Source of the DNA: Strobilurus pachycystidiatus
Taxonomy: Eukaryota; Basidiomycota; Agaricomycetes; Agaricales; Physalacriaceae
Direction: 5' to 3'
DNA length: 64,000 bases
Assembly (NCBI GenBank): GCA_019915135.1
Contig: JAHLMK010000024.1
Coordinates: 124,001 to 188,000 of the forward strand
Made by a program: the position numbers and the translations under genes. How positions within the stretch are numbered: position 1 is the first letter of the stretch; each line of letters opens with the position of its first letter. The notes below the pieces were generated by a model. That model was not told the DNA's origin. It saw only the letters and a program-made list of their open reading frames with translations, and did not search any database. Shown here one piece after another: positions 47,150-56,900 of the stretch.

Positions 47150-47294
47150 GACGCGGCTCCATAGCCGGCCCGATATATCCGTTGATGACGTCATACAGGG
47201 CAAAATGGCCAGGTGTCGCTCAGGTGCCGTCCAGGTGAGGTTAGAACGAGTCTAACTCGTTCCTTTCGGAACGAGGCGGTGAATGCCCCCGGTG
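47150..47294 (-). repeat. Right terminal inverted repeat of the transposon
   Basis: Partner of the left repeat. The outer 38 or so bases are identical; divergence increases inward. The same hairpin (stem 8 bp, GAAA loop on the minus strand) is at 47256..47275. Confidence 0.85.
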
Positions 47295-47342
47295 TTTAGT
47301 TGAAGGTTTCACCAGTGTCTGAATAGGACTTGACGACAGAAG

Positions 47343-47558
47343 TCAGTACAGTAAATAGCCTTGACATTGGATCGCTTCAGTACGGAGCTGCTCTTTTGAA
47401 ATCAAAAAGCACAGCAGCGTTCTAGAATTGTTGGGCAATGCGCCGTGGACGAAGAGAGTGGGTGGGCGAGCGCCGCTATGGTGATCTCGGTACTCGATGT
47501 ACATTAAACGCAGATTACCCAGCTGCAAATATAGTGCGTGACAGATTGGTCCAGACAC
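47343..47558 (-). pseudogene. Relic of an HSL-type hydrolase
   Basis: The frame contains ALYLQLGNLRLMYIEYRD and PPTLFVHGALPN, which line up with ARLYLQLGNILDYYTG and PPTLIVHGERDT of the intact hydrolase about 0.8 kb away (48097..49197). The catalytic Asp of HGERD is lost, the segment between the two blocks is shortened, and a stop cuts it at 47343. No N-terminal half is visible. It looks like a decayed tandem copy, with the transposon next to it. Confidence 0.6.
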
Positions 47559-48096
47559 ATCGCTGAACTAGCTACAGGACGGTTTTATTTAAATAACGTC
47601 GCTTTGAATCTGTTAGCCTAGCAGCCCCAAATGAAAACGTTAGTTTATTGCCTTGGTCGCGACTGCAGGCCAGAACCCCCAATTTGTAAGGAACGACTGG
47701 TGGCCTCGGGAAACTCTCACTGCATGACATCAGTGTCATGGTTCAGGAGTACGTCTGAAAGCAAGAGGGCAACATCGTTACGAGGTGGGGAACATGTCGA
47801 GTATCAGCAAAGGGCGGACGCCCTTGCGCGCCCCCAGTGTAAAGATACTTGAATTGCGCGAGCAGAGCCGTGTGACCATGTTGTTATAGAAAGACTGACG
47901 CAAAGCAAACTCCAAGCAAACGAGGTGATCTAAGAAGTCATGACAGTATTCGCGACAAGAGGAGACACGTTTTGAGTTTCCTATGTACAACGTCAATTTC
48001 TAAGGCTGGAAGTGGTACTTATTGCGAATGCGAGCAATCTCTATGACTGAGACGGTTGAGGATCGTCAAGTTTGTGTATGAGGAAACCCACAGACC
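47559..48096. other. Intergenic between the hydrolase relic and the intact hydrolase
   Basis: 538 bp downstream of the intact hydrolase stop. I find no further recognisable piece of the duplicated gene and no other feature. Confidence 0.35.
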
Positions 48097-49197
48097 TTAT
48101 GAGCCGCTAATGTTATTCTTTAAAAAGGTGATAGCTTTCGCAAAAATGTCCCCGTACTGATCCTCGCTATCATCCCCATAGTCGAAGGAGTGCTCGCACC
48201 CCGGCACAATGACAATCTCGCTCTTCACACCAGCTTTCCGCAGCAAGCCATGCAGATATTCGGACTCGGTGACGGGGACTGCGGTATCCCTTTCGCCGTG
48301 AACAATGAGCGTGGGCGGCCATGCCGGCGAGACGTTGGCCTGGGGGAAGAGAGCTTTGTGCTTGTGAGTGATGGATCTAGTGTTCTCCTCTCCAGTATAG
48401 TAGTCTAAGATGTTGCCCAGCTGCAGATAGAGGCGCGCAAGCACCATACGTGGGTTCGCTGGATAGCCCGGGGTCGGTGATGAGGCAGGGAAGTACTCTA
48501 AAGGTGACGAGGATATCTGAGGCGTGGTAAGGCAGGCAGGGTACAAGAATGCTTGATATTTGGGGTCAGACGGGTCAAGCAGCTCCCGCCCTCGGAAGAA
48601 CGTCTCCGACTTGGGTTCAAGGCAATGTGATGTCTATGATCAAGTAAGTTTCTGCTTATTTGTTTGATGTCGTTATTTACCAGAAAATTTCCTCCCATTC
48701 CGTACATCGATAAGACGGCTTTCGGTCGAGGTGTGGCGTGCATTGCTGCAAAATAGGCGCAGAGACCGCCCGCACTCGTTCCTGCAGTAAGTAGATTGTC
48801 TCCGTCGACAGTGTAAGTCGTTAATGTATTCGGGTCGGTGAATGTTCTGCCCGAAACAAAGGTGAACGCGTCCTTGACATCCTCTAAGATTTCGTGTCCA
48901 GTGACGCCCCCGGAAGGCATGAGCCTGTAATCAGCGGAGATGAAGGCTATGCCGCTTTCAATTGCGCGACCTATCAGAGACGGTTCAACCAAACAGAGTC
49001 CTGCGTCGTAGAAGATTCACTCACTCACTGTGCAGCCAGCGAGGAAACCAGCTCATGCGATTGCCTACGGTCAGGCCACCGCCATGGAAATAGATGAGGG
49101 CAGGAGTCGACTTGGCTGGTGTTTCTATCGGGTGGTGTATGTCTAGTTCTATCTTCAGATCACCTACACATTTGTAGGTGATGGTCGAGTAGTTCAT
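48097..49197 (-). CDS. Alpha/beta hydrolase fold-3 (HSL family) esterase
   Basis: Predicted esterase or lipase; the substrate is unknown. ATG 49197 opens MNYSTITYKCVGDLKIELDIHH (the longer frame starts only at GTG). The oxyanion motif is ALIYFHGGGLTVGN, followed by ISADYRLMPSG, the nucleophile elbow TAGTSAGGLCAYFAA (Ser), the acid in LIVHGERDTAVPV and the His in VPGCEHSFDYGDDSED. Introns separate WLHS from EPSLIGRAIESG and FLV from the following Glu/Pro-rich exon. It stops at 48097 after FLKNNISGS. The triad is complete, so it should be active. No signal peptide is seen, so it is probably cytosolic. Confidence 0.87.
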
Positions 49198-50494
49198 GGA
49201 TGAGTGTGCGGTGGGAGGAAGCAGGCCAGGTGCCCGGGCCGGTTTTCCCGCTATTCGGCCATGCACAGTGACACTCGCCCGAAAAGACTTCCGATCACAT
49301 GTGATTTCACCTTCTCTTGATACTACGATCTATAGCTACTCCAGGTTCGTGTTGGTCCCACAGCGGCTCAAGAGTCCAAGGAAGAGGCTGTTCTAGAGCT
49401 CTTCATCGCTCTCAATCACCATCACCAGTCAAATCTCACTGTGCGCATCTTGCATGTGAGCTTGAAGATCAGTCTTTGCTCGAAGGTGCAACTTGAATGT
49501 CCCACGAACTTAAAACATTCCCCCGTCTAACACTTATGCTGGGACGTAATTCCGCACGGATCAACCACCGCAGCTTTGCTCACAGAGTCATAATCACTTG
49601 CTTGGGAGAAGCATCAAACCTCTACTCTAGCTGGTGGTAGGCGATACATATCGTCACTTCTAAACATCCTGGAATTCCACTTCTCCCGATGAAACACTTC
49701 TTGGTACGTCTTCTATCTGCACGCCACCACTCTCAATTGTTCATGACCTGCACAGCTCCTCGTTATGTGCTGATTAGGTTCTGTCTTGACAGATACGCCT
49801 CTGATCAGGATCATGTACTTTGCGGTCTTCTCGGTGAATTGTGGGCCAAGGCGGCGACGTCTTTCCCAAGCAATCATCAGTGCGTTTGGCTGGCAATGAT
49901 TGTGAAGCCAATCATAGCCAGTCGTCATTTGGTACATGCGCAACTTCAAGGTTGTGGACCGTGCTCGCTTGATCCTGCCTGATTCGACCGTATTCGCTCA
50001 GCTGATACCGTTCGTGTTATTTACGCACGCTGCGCTGCGCTGCTACCACAGGTCTTTGTATCGGACCGGTGGTGACGAGCGCTTGCCACAAGTACCATGG
50101 CCCACGTTTATCGGTGGATGGCGCGGTGTTCTGCTGTCGGAGTGGTTATCCGTCAGCCACCAGCTGACCTTCCATGGCCGATAATCTCGCGGCTTGCCAT
50201 TTGTGCTTGAGAGCATCGTGGTATTCACCATCGCTTCAATTCCTTTCCCGTCCTTCTTGTTCCCAAAATGCAAACATGCGGGATTCGAAACACAGCTTTT
50301 CGTCCAGAACTCGGCTCTCTTCGCTACTCGGAGAACAAGGAATGTCATACGACCACTTTGAGCTCTACGAAAGGACCTGCAGACGCCGCGCTGCTGTTTT
50401 TTATGTCACAATTGTCTCTTCCGCACTGAGGAATTCAACAGTCTTTTGGTCATATAAGTAAGTGGGCCCTTGTAATTTAGGCTGGCGAAAATCA
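49198..50494. other. Long intergenic interval
   Basis: About 1.3 kb. Open frames at 49689 (+), 49713 (-) and 50174 (+) are each under 100 codons, lack family motifs and overlap one another, so I do not call genes. The last 300 bp should contain the promoter of the next gene. Confidence 0.35.
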
Positions 50495-51164
50495 ATGGAG
50501 CTCGACATGCTTGCTGGCCTTGTTCTAACCACATTCTCATCCTCATCTCTTTCTCGGGCCATCATGGCCCTGGTCCCACTCTTCGTGCTAGGTCGTATCG
50601 TGACTATGATATATCCTTTCCTCCCGCCGCTCCACCCCGAGGCACGTTTGGAGAAACTCCATGACTCGGTCAAGGAAGTAGATGGACTTTTTGCGAGCTC
50701 GTCAACACTTAACGCCTTGGAACGCGATAGGTTTGAGCTGATGCTATTCGAGTAAGCATGCTCTATGTCATGATCAATCGGTAGCCGCATCATCTCATCC
50801 TTCCTTGTCCAGTCTTAAAGTCGTTGCATGCGCTCTACAGCGAGACTATCTGGCCGCCTTGTACTCCAGAGACAGCTGGCGTGCCCACATTCTACGATCC
50901 AAGCATCTGTCCGTTCGCATTCGAAACTGCCAGGCGGATGTCTATAACCTTCGGCGTCTAATCCTGGTACTTCGCTTGACTCTACCCGCCCCACCATATG
51001 CTGACATGCACATGATCCTGCAGATTGCTGTAGAACAAGAAAAGGAGGACGGTATGCGGAACTTCATCATGCGGCGCATGGCTTTGAGACCTGTCGCGTC
51101 TACAGCAGTAGTCATTGTTCCAAGTGGAGACACGTTACGCCGGAGGACCGATGAGATAGTGTGA
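50495..51164 (+). CDS. Small membrane-anchored protein, unknown
   Basis: ATG 50495 opens MELDMLAGLVLTTFSSSSLSRAI; residues about 22-42 (MALVPLFVLGRIVTMIYPFLP) form a hydrophobic segment. The first exon ends FELMLF and joins through a 60-nt intron (GTAAGC...GTCCAG) to DLKVVACALQRDYLAALY, then RLILVLRLTLPAPP and a basic C-terminus (MRNFIMRRMALRP) ending at the stop 51164. I do not recognise the family; short proteins of this kind (one N-terminal span, helical rest) are common in agaricomycete genomes. Confidence 0.5.
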
Positions 51165-51638
51165 TATCTCCAGGTGATTGGCAGATTCGAATCACACATG
51201 ATTTCAGCTCTCATCGAGATCACCCAGAGATCACCTTTTCATAGGGCTCGGCCTTTGTACTGTAGAGGGAACTTCTTCGTTTGACTTCTTTTGTTCCTCA
51301 TTGATACCACTTGGCTTCTCTTCCTGAATCTGCTATCATCCATCGCTGAACGACAGCTACGATTCAATAAACACATCAGTCTATGTTTACTGTCACGAAT
51401 AACAAATACGAAATTGCTATACCTCACGTTCCCGGAGTGACGTCCGCGTATGCATCCTGTACACTCAAGTTCTACTCTTCCTGTATGCTCGGTCTCTGGA
51501 AAAGAACCAGTCGACGCCAGTCGCGCCGTCGCGGTGCCAGAGGCAAAGGCAAAACGCGTGATCCCGAAAAGGCAACTGTCAGGGTCCTGCAACTCTCACC
51601 ACGACCACCACCGCGACCATTTGGTACCGCTGCCCTTC
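51165..51638. other. Intergenic, ORC6 5' flank
   Basis: 474 bp. The ORC6 frame is open back to 51450 and includes other ATGs, but the family match begins at 51639. No other feature seen. Confidence 0.35.
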
Positions 51639-53114
51639 ATGTCGGACCCAACGCTGAGGAGGCTTTGCAACAAAAACGAAACCCTCAAGCATGCCCAGAC
51701 AATCCTCGGTTTGGCGCGTCAGAGGACCGGCCCGGGCTCTGGCTTTGATCTCACAGGCTTGACCGCGCATCTTCCTGCTTTTTGCGCGTACATTGCCTCG
51801 GAACGGTAGGTTTAATCAGCCGCAGAGACTATGTATGCTCACATTTGACCAGGCTGCAGAACTCTGACGTGTCATACGAGACAGCTATGGGAGCTGCGTG
51901 CCAAAGTAAAGCCATTTTCAACAAAGCTGTCGAGACGATAAGGGAAGCGATCAAGGACGCAGATCAGCCTCGCAGAACGCGCTCCAACACAGGAGGATAC
52001 TATACTGGTCTCATCACTCAGTACAAGCTCACCAAGATCGCGACGAACTTGGACAAGGCGATGAATTTCACGGAGGACCGGGCGCTGTCGCTTTTGGAAG
52101 TCAAGGACGCGACGGCCAAGCATGTTAGGGTGGCTATTTTCTACTGGGTCTGTAGACTGTTTAAGGTAAACACGTCACCTTATCAGACCTCGAAATTTAC
52201 GCTCATATATTTAGTCCAAAGCTGTTGTCGATTGGGACACTCTCGTAGCCAACGAACAGGTTTCTCCTGAGCGATGCAAACGCGTTCTGGACATCCTAGA
52301 CAGGAAAGCCCAGTCCATCGCTGCACACGTTCAAGCAGGAATGCCCACTACGCCGGCCACAGCTTTGCCTGGCACACCAAAGACAGTCCGCACTTCACCT
52401 TCGAAAACACCGAATCGCGTACCACCTACCAAACAATCACCATCGAAACTACCCGCCTCGCCCTCCAAGTCCCCAACAAAAGCCTCATCTCAGATCCCTG
52501 CTTCTCCGTCTAAATCCCCAAGCAAGCGTGTTCCGCCGACGGGCGATAAACGCAAGGCGCCGCCTTCACCCGATGTGGACACTGACAATGAAGATGAGCT
52601 CTTGTTGAGGAGTCCATTCAAGAAGGCAAGACTCGAGGTAGTGGTGGCATCGCCCTCGAAGAAGGTTCTGTCAGTCGAGGATACGCCGTCGAAGAAACGC
52701 CCTACGTCTGGGTTTCTCTTCGGGACTGTGTCAATGGACAGGAAAATCTACGAGACCCCGACAAAGAACCGCACCGCTACGAGCAGGCCAACTCCGAGTG
52801 CACTGAGTCGCCCACTCTTCACCTCGACGACGCCACGAAGGTCTGCGAGGATGATCACGGAGGACTCGCCTGTCCGACAGCGGGTGTTCGTCGAGCACGA
52901 AGAAGGGGATGACGAAGATGAGGAGGAGGAGGAGGATGAAGAGGAAGAAGAGCCCACAAGACGCTTCCGTCCTGTGTTCTTGGATAGACGGCAATGGACT
53001 GCTAGGGATCCGCGTGTTGACGTGCTGTGGAAGAAGGCAGAGGAGAACAAGAGGAAACTGGTGGAGAAGTACGGGAATCCGTTTGCAAGAGAGACGTCGG
53101 TCACGGTAGCGTGA
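51639..53114 (+). CDS. ORC6: Origin recognition complex subunit 6
   Basis: The smallest ORC subunit, with TFIIB-like cyclin folds; needed to load MCM helicase at replication origins. ATG 51639 gives MSDPTLRRLCNKNETLKHAQTI, then LTAHLPAFCAYIASER-LQNSDVSYETAMGAACQSKAIF across the first intron (GTAGGT...ACCAG); the second repeat reads TGLITQYKLTKIATNLDKAM and HVRVAIFYWVCRLFK, then SKAVVDWDTLVANEQVSP after intron 2. A Ser/Pro/Lys-rich linker (SPSKTPNRVPP, KSPSKRVPP) with many S/TP sites suggests CDK control. Then comes an acidic run (GDDEDEEEEEDEEEEE) and a C-terminal block ending ARETSVTVA-stop at 53114. Recognition rests mostly on the N-terminal fold. Confidence 0.75.
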
Positions 53115-53931
53115 ACCCTGCTGGGAAGCTCCGAAGTCGCGCCCCAAGTGACCTAGCACGGACTGTTCTTGATGTGGTCTATAATCATCTACAAGAGGCG
53201 AAGCTGGGCCAGGAATGGCGGACACTACCTGACCATTCAACAAAGCTCTTCAGGCTGAGGCTCCTGCCTGTTTTTGATAATGCTCCCTGCGACGTTCTAT
53301 AATTCTGTCTGCTCTCGGCATCCTAACAGTTTGACCTGTCCCATACATTCTGACGGCTGTTCGTTCTAATGGGCGCAGCCTAACGTTAAAGTCGGCGTCA
53401 ACTTCTGTGCGTGTTCTAGATTTCAATGCCTTCAATTGATACTTTCCGCTGTAAGTGCAGTAGCCTCCAAGTTTCTCTGCTTGGTTTGACCCAGGCTCAA
53501 ACCATCACGATACGCAATTGAGTGCAACTCTGTACACAGCCTAGGTCTTGTGTAGGCGCTGGCACGAGGCACTAGTGCTGAGCATATCATTGCCAATGTT
53601 CGACGAGGTGTACGGACAGCATTGAATAGTGATAGGGCTCAACTATTGCAATCGCGTCATCTAAGCTACTTGAGAGGCTACTAGAGTCTAAAGCCGCAAG
53701 GGAATGAATCAGGGCGCCTACCGGGGGTTTGAACGGTGTCGTTATGTTAGCGCATTGCCACGTGAGAAAAGTCCTCGTTCATCTTACACTGGTTACACAT
53801 GTCGTCCTCAAGTCTGGATTGAGTCGTGTTGTCTCCCGTATCTCTTCCAGATTATGCCCTCCACTCGAATAGCTCCTTATTGAACGGCGCCACGTCCCTC
53901 TCGTTTGCCTTTGCTCCGTACTTGCAACCCA
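53115..53931. other. Intergenic interval
   Basis: 817 bp between ORC6 and the GAR-domain gene. A minus-strand open stretch at 53250..53435 (RTRTEVDADFNVRLRPLERTA) reads like protein, but no start, partner exon or family is apparent. Confidence 0.35.
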
Positions 53932-56900
53932 ATGGATACTGCCCTTGTCATTTCACCTGGCGAGTCGTCTGGCACGGTCGCCGCACGGGAGGGACACGAC
54001 GCACTGCAACATGCCCCTACCGATGCCCTCATGTCCACCACGAAACAACCTAATTCTCCGTCCGACGGGGAAGCCCTGGAGTCCCATGAAGTCATCGAGC
54101 TTCAAACATTCATCGAGAGAAAGGCCTGGATTGAGGAAAAAATCAAGGTGCGTGCTGTCTTTCTGGCCTTAGTGCCAGCTGGCCTCAAGGAACTTGACAG
54201 TTTTTGGAAAAACTGCCTCCGATCGAGGTCTTTGTTGGCATCGAAGCGCTGGAGACGTCCGCGGAAGAAATACCCGGCCTTCCTTCCAGAGACAAGCTCA
54301 AGCAGTGGCTTGCCGAACACGAAATCATCGAGAAGGAAACCGAGATATTTGACACTGGCGAACTCAAGAAGCTGCGTAAAACAACAAGAGGTACGTCCGC
54401 CATACCAGCAAACGTCCACGCGCCCATCCATCTCATTCCTTCCAGCTGCCACGCAACGCAATCTGTCCCCAGAGGATACAGACCTGATAGAGATCACACT
54501 CACGACCATTTATGAACTCGATAAATTGCTTCATCTATTGCGAGATCGCTCCGAAAATTTGGATCTATTGGGCGTCAGGCTGACTTGGGAGGAGAACAGG
54601 ATAGCCTCTTGGGTGGATCGCAGACAGCTCATTGCGGATCTCAAGTCCTTCCTTGATACCCGTGCCCGCTGGTCGCCGTCTGTTTACGAGAACGCGTCGG
54701 TGTCGCCACCCGTGTCCTCTCCCTACAACCCGACAGTCCGCCGCAGAGGATCCGCTGCTTCACTCGCGTCAGTGACGTCCGATGCAGCACTCTCATCTCC
54801 CGGCTTCTCGCGTACCGCAAGATTCACACAAGCTGAGCTGCTGTCTAGGGATTCCGCCCAATTTGCAGGCCGTGTGACAGCCCTGCGACATGGGAGCATA
54901 GCGACTGCAGGCAAGATTCTGGATAAGCTCATCGACAACAGTCGCAAGCCGGTGCCCGAAATCCTTCTCGATGAACAGGACAAACTGGAGGAAATGGGTA
55001 TCGCCCAGCTTGAGCACATCGGCAAGTTCGTCATGAATGTGGTCATGCAATGGAGAAAGTATGCCCTACTAGCATCTTACGGCACATATTATTCATGACT
55101 TTACAGAGCCGATGAAACGTATGTGGAAACTATCAAGGACCAGGCAGCGGCCAATACTCTCCTCTCGGACATCGACGCCGCCAGCTCTCAGCATCCCAAT
55201 TCCCGATTGAGCGCTTCCTTCATCTCTCGTACAGACACACTACGCAAGCGGCTGGCTATTCGTGGTGACCCCACCTCGCGAGGATCTACATTCCCATGCC
55301 CGACGCATCCACTCTTCCCCGAACAGGCTCCCTTCAACGCTACTCTAGTGAAGTCTCTCTCCACGGAAATTGCTTCCGCCCTGGCTATTCTCAAGACCGC
55401 TGAAGCGGCGGCGGCCGAGTACCGTGTCTCGTACGAAGCCGTCAAGACATTCGAAACAGTGACGCAGTCTGCCAACGACTTCACATCTCAATACCAGGAC
55501 GTTCTACAGCGTTTAGAGTTCGGTGTTCACGCGGATGACGGTGACGGATCGCCTCCCAATCTACACACTGAAGCTTGTCTCGATCCAACCGCACATTCGG
55601 TCTTCCTTGCTCTGATGCCCACTGTCATTCAGCAGCTGGATACGCTGAATGCAGCGACCAATAAGACGTTGAAGGCGTTTCCGGCAGCTCTGTTCCGGCT
55701 CAATGCTAATGGTGTTGATCAGGATTTCAAACAAGAGGGAGTTGTCGCGATGGATAGGCTGAAGGATCATCAAGAGAAGGCTGGGAGATTGCGGTCCGAG
55801 CTGTTAGCTCGCATCGACCGTTTGCGAGAGGCGAGACGCTTGAAGTCTGTGATGGAGGACCGAACCAGGCGTGTACAAGCCGTCGTTCGCGATGTGGATG
55901 CATCCATGCTCAGGTCACGATGGCGACAAACAACCAGTCACACTGGTGCTCCCCCTACCCCAGAGAGTCCCCCCTCACTTCCCTTACCATCTCTCCCTGT
56001 TGATGCAGATCTCCAGAGCCAGGTTGAGGAGTTGACCTCCAGTCGTTCTCAAGATATCGCGAAGCCACTGCACACGCTGTCGCTTACACTGGAGGTAGAG
56101 CTTGCGGCCAGTCTCCAGAAGTCATCTCGCGAGCTGGAAGATTTGTTGGCACGTGCGCGCAGAGGCATCGGCCTTCTTGCATCCATCAAAGCGCAAACAG
56201 CTATGATGGAGACTCTCCGTGATGAAGCCAACTTGTGGAGGGTAGAAATTGAGGACTTGAAGGTGCAATACGATGCTACTGCCGAGAGCTATCTCGAGGA
56301 TCAGATAGAAGAGGTCGCGTTCTCAAGTACTCAAGCACAGCTTACAGAATCCTCGGACAAACTACGCACTGAAGTTGGTGTCTTCATCGACGCCATTTCC
56401 AAACGCGTCCAATTTCTTGCCCGAAGTGCGGAGACCTCGCACACTGTCCTTGACGATGAGCCCACTTCCCATACTCTCCCCGTCAATCTACGCTCTTTGG
56501 ATGATGCCGTACGGCACGACTGCAACGACTTTTCCATTAGGCTCAATGGCGATTTACGCGGTCTAGAGCAGAAGGCACATCATCTTCAACTCGCGAAAAT
56601 GGTCAAAGACGTCGACGCGGCCATATCTGTATCGCTAACGGACATCACCGACGCATCCCAGAAGCTCACTAGCTTGAAGTCTGTTCAACAGAACATAGGC
56701 CGGGAGGAGGACGTACACGCCGCTCTCACTAGCTTGCTCGGTCAAATTGACGAGCTCTCCCAAAGCTCTCGACAGCGATTCTCGCGTGCCCTTTCTCCTG
56801 CTCGTGAATTGCTCAGGAGCATGAGCACTGCTCCTGGCGTCAATGACCCTGCTGTGCACGAGGTCTTTTTCCTGGCGCGGAAGCGAAGGCTTAGCGACGC

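Larger units (their letters stand above)
45704..47294. mobile_element. Non-autonomous DNA transposon with long terminal inverted repeats
   Basis: A 1,591-bp element bounded by inverted repeats of about 145 bp that start CACCGGGGGCATTCACCGCC. It is flanked by TTT on both sides (45701..45703 and 47295..47297), consistent with a 3-bp target-site duplication. The interior has no long open frame and no transposase motif, so it would need a helper. CAC...GTG ends and a 3-bp duplication suggest the CACTA/EnSpm (Plavaka) group; Harbinger-like elements also make 3-bp duplications. The family assignment is inference; the repeat structure is directly visible. Confidence 0.85.

Noticed and set aside
45704..47294. 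Protein-coding gene inside the transposon
   Set aside because: All open frames are short, on both strands, and match no transposase motif (DDE/DDD, hAT or tyrosine recombinase).
51180..51200. GATTCGAATCAC resembling a B-box
   Set aside because: It is a short palindrome without tRNA arms around it.
52748..53243. Minus-strand frames opposite the ORC6 acidic region
   Set aside because: They are Ser/Leu runs complementary to GAG/GAA repeats; no start or domain.
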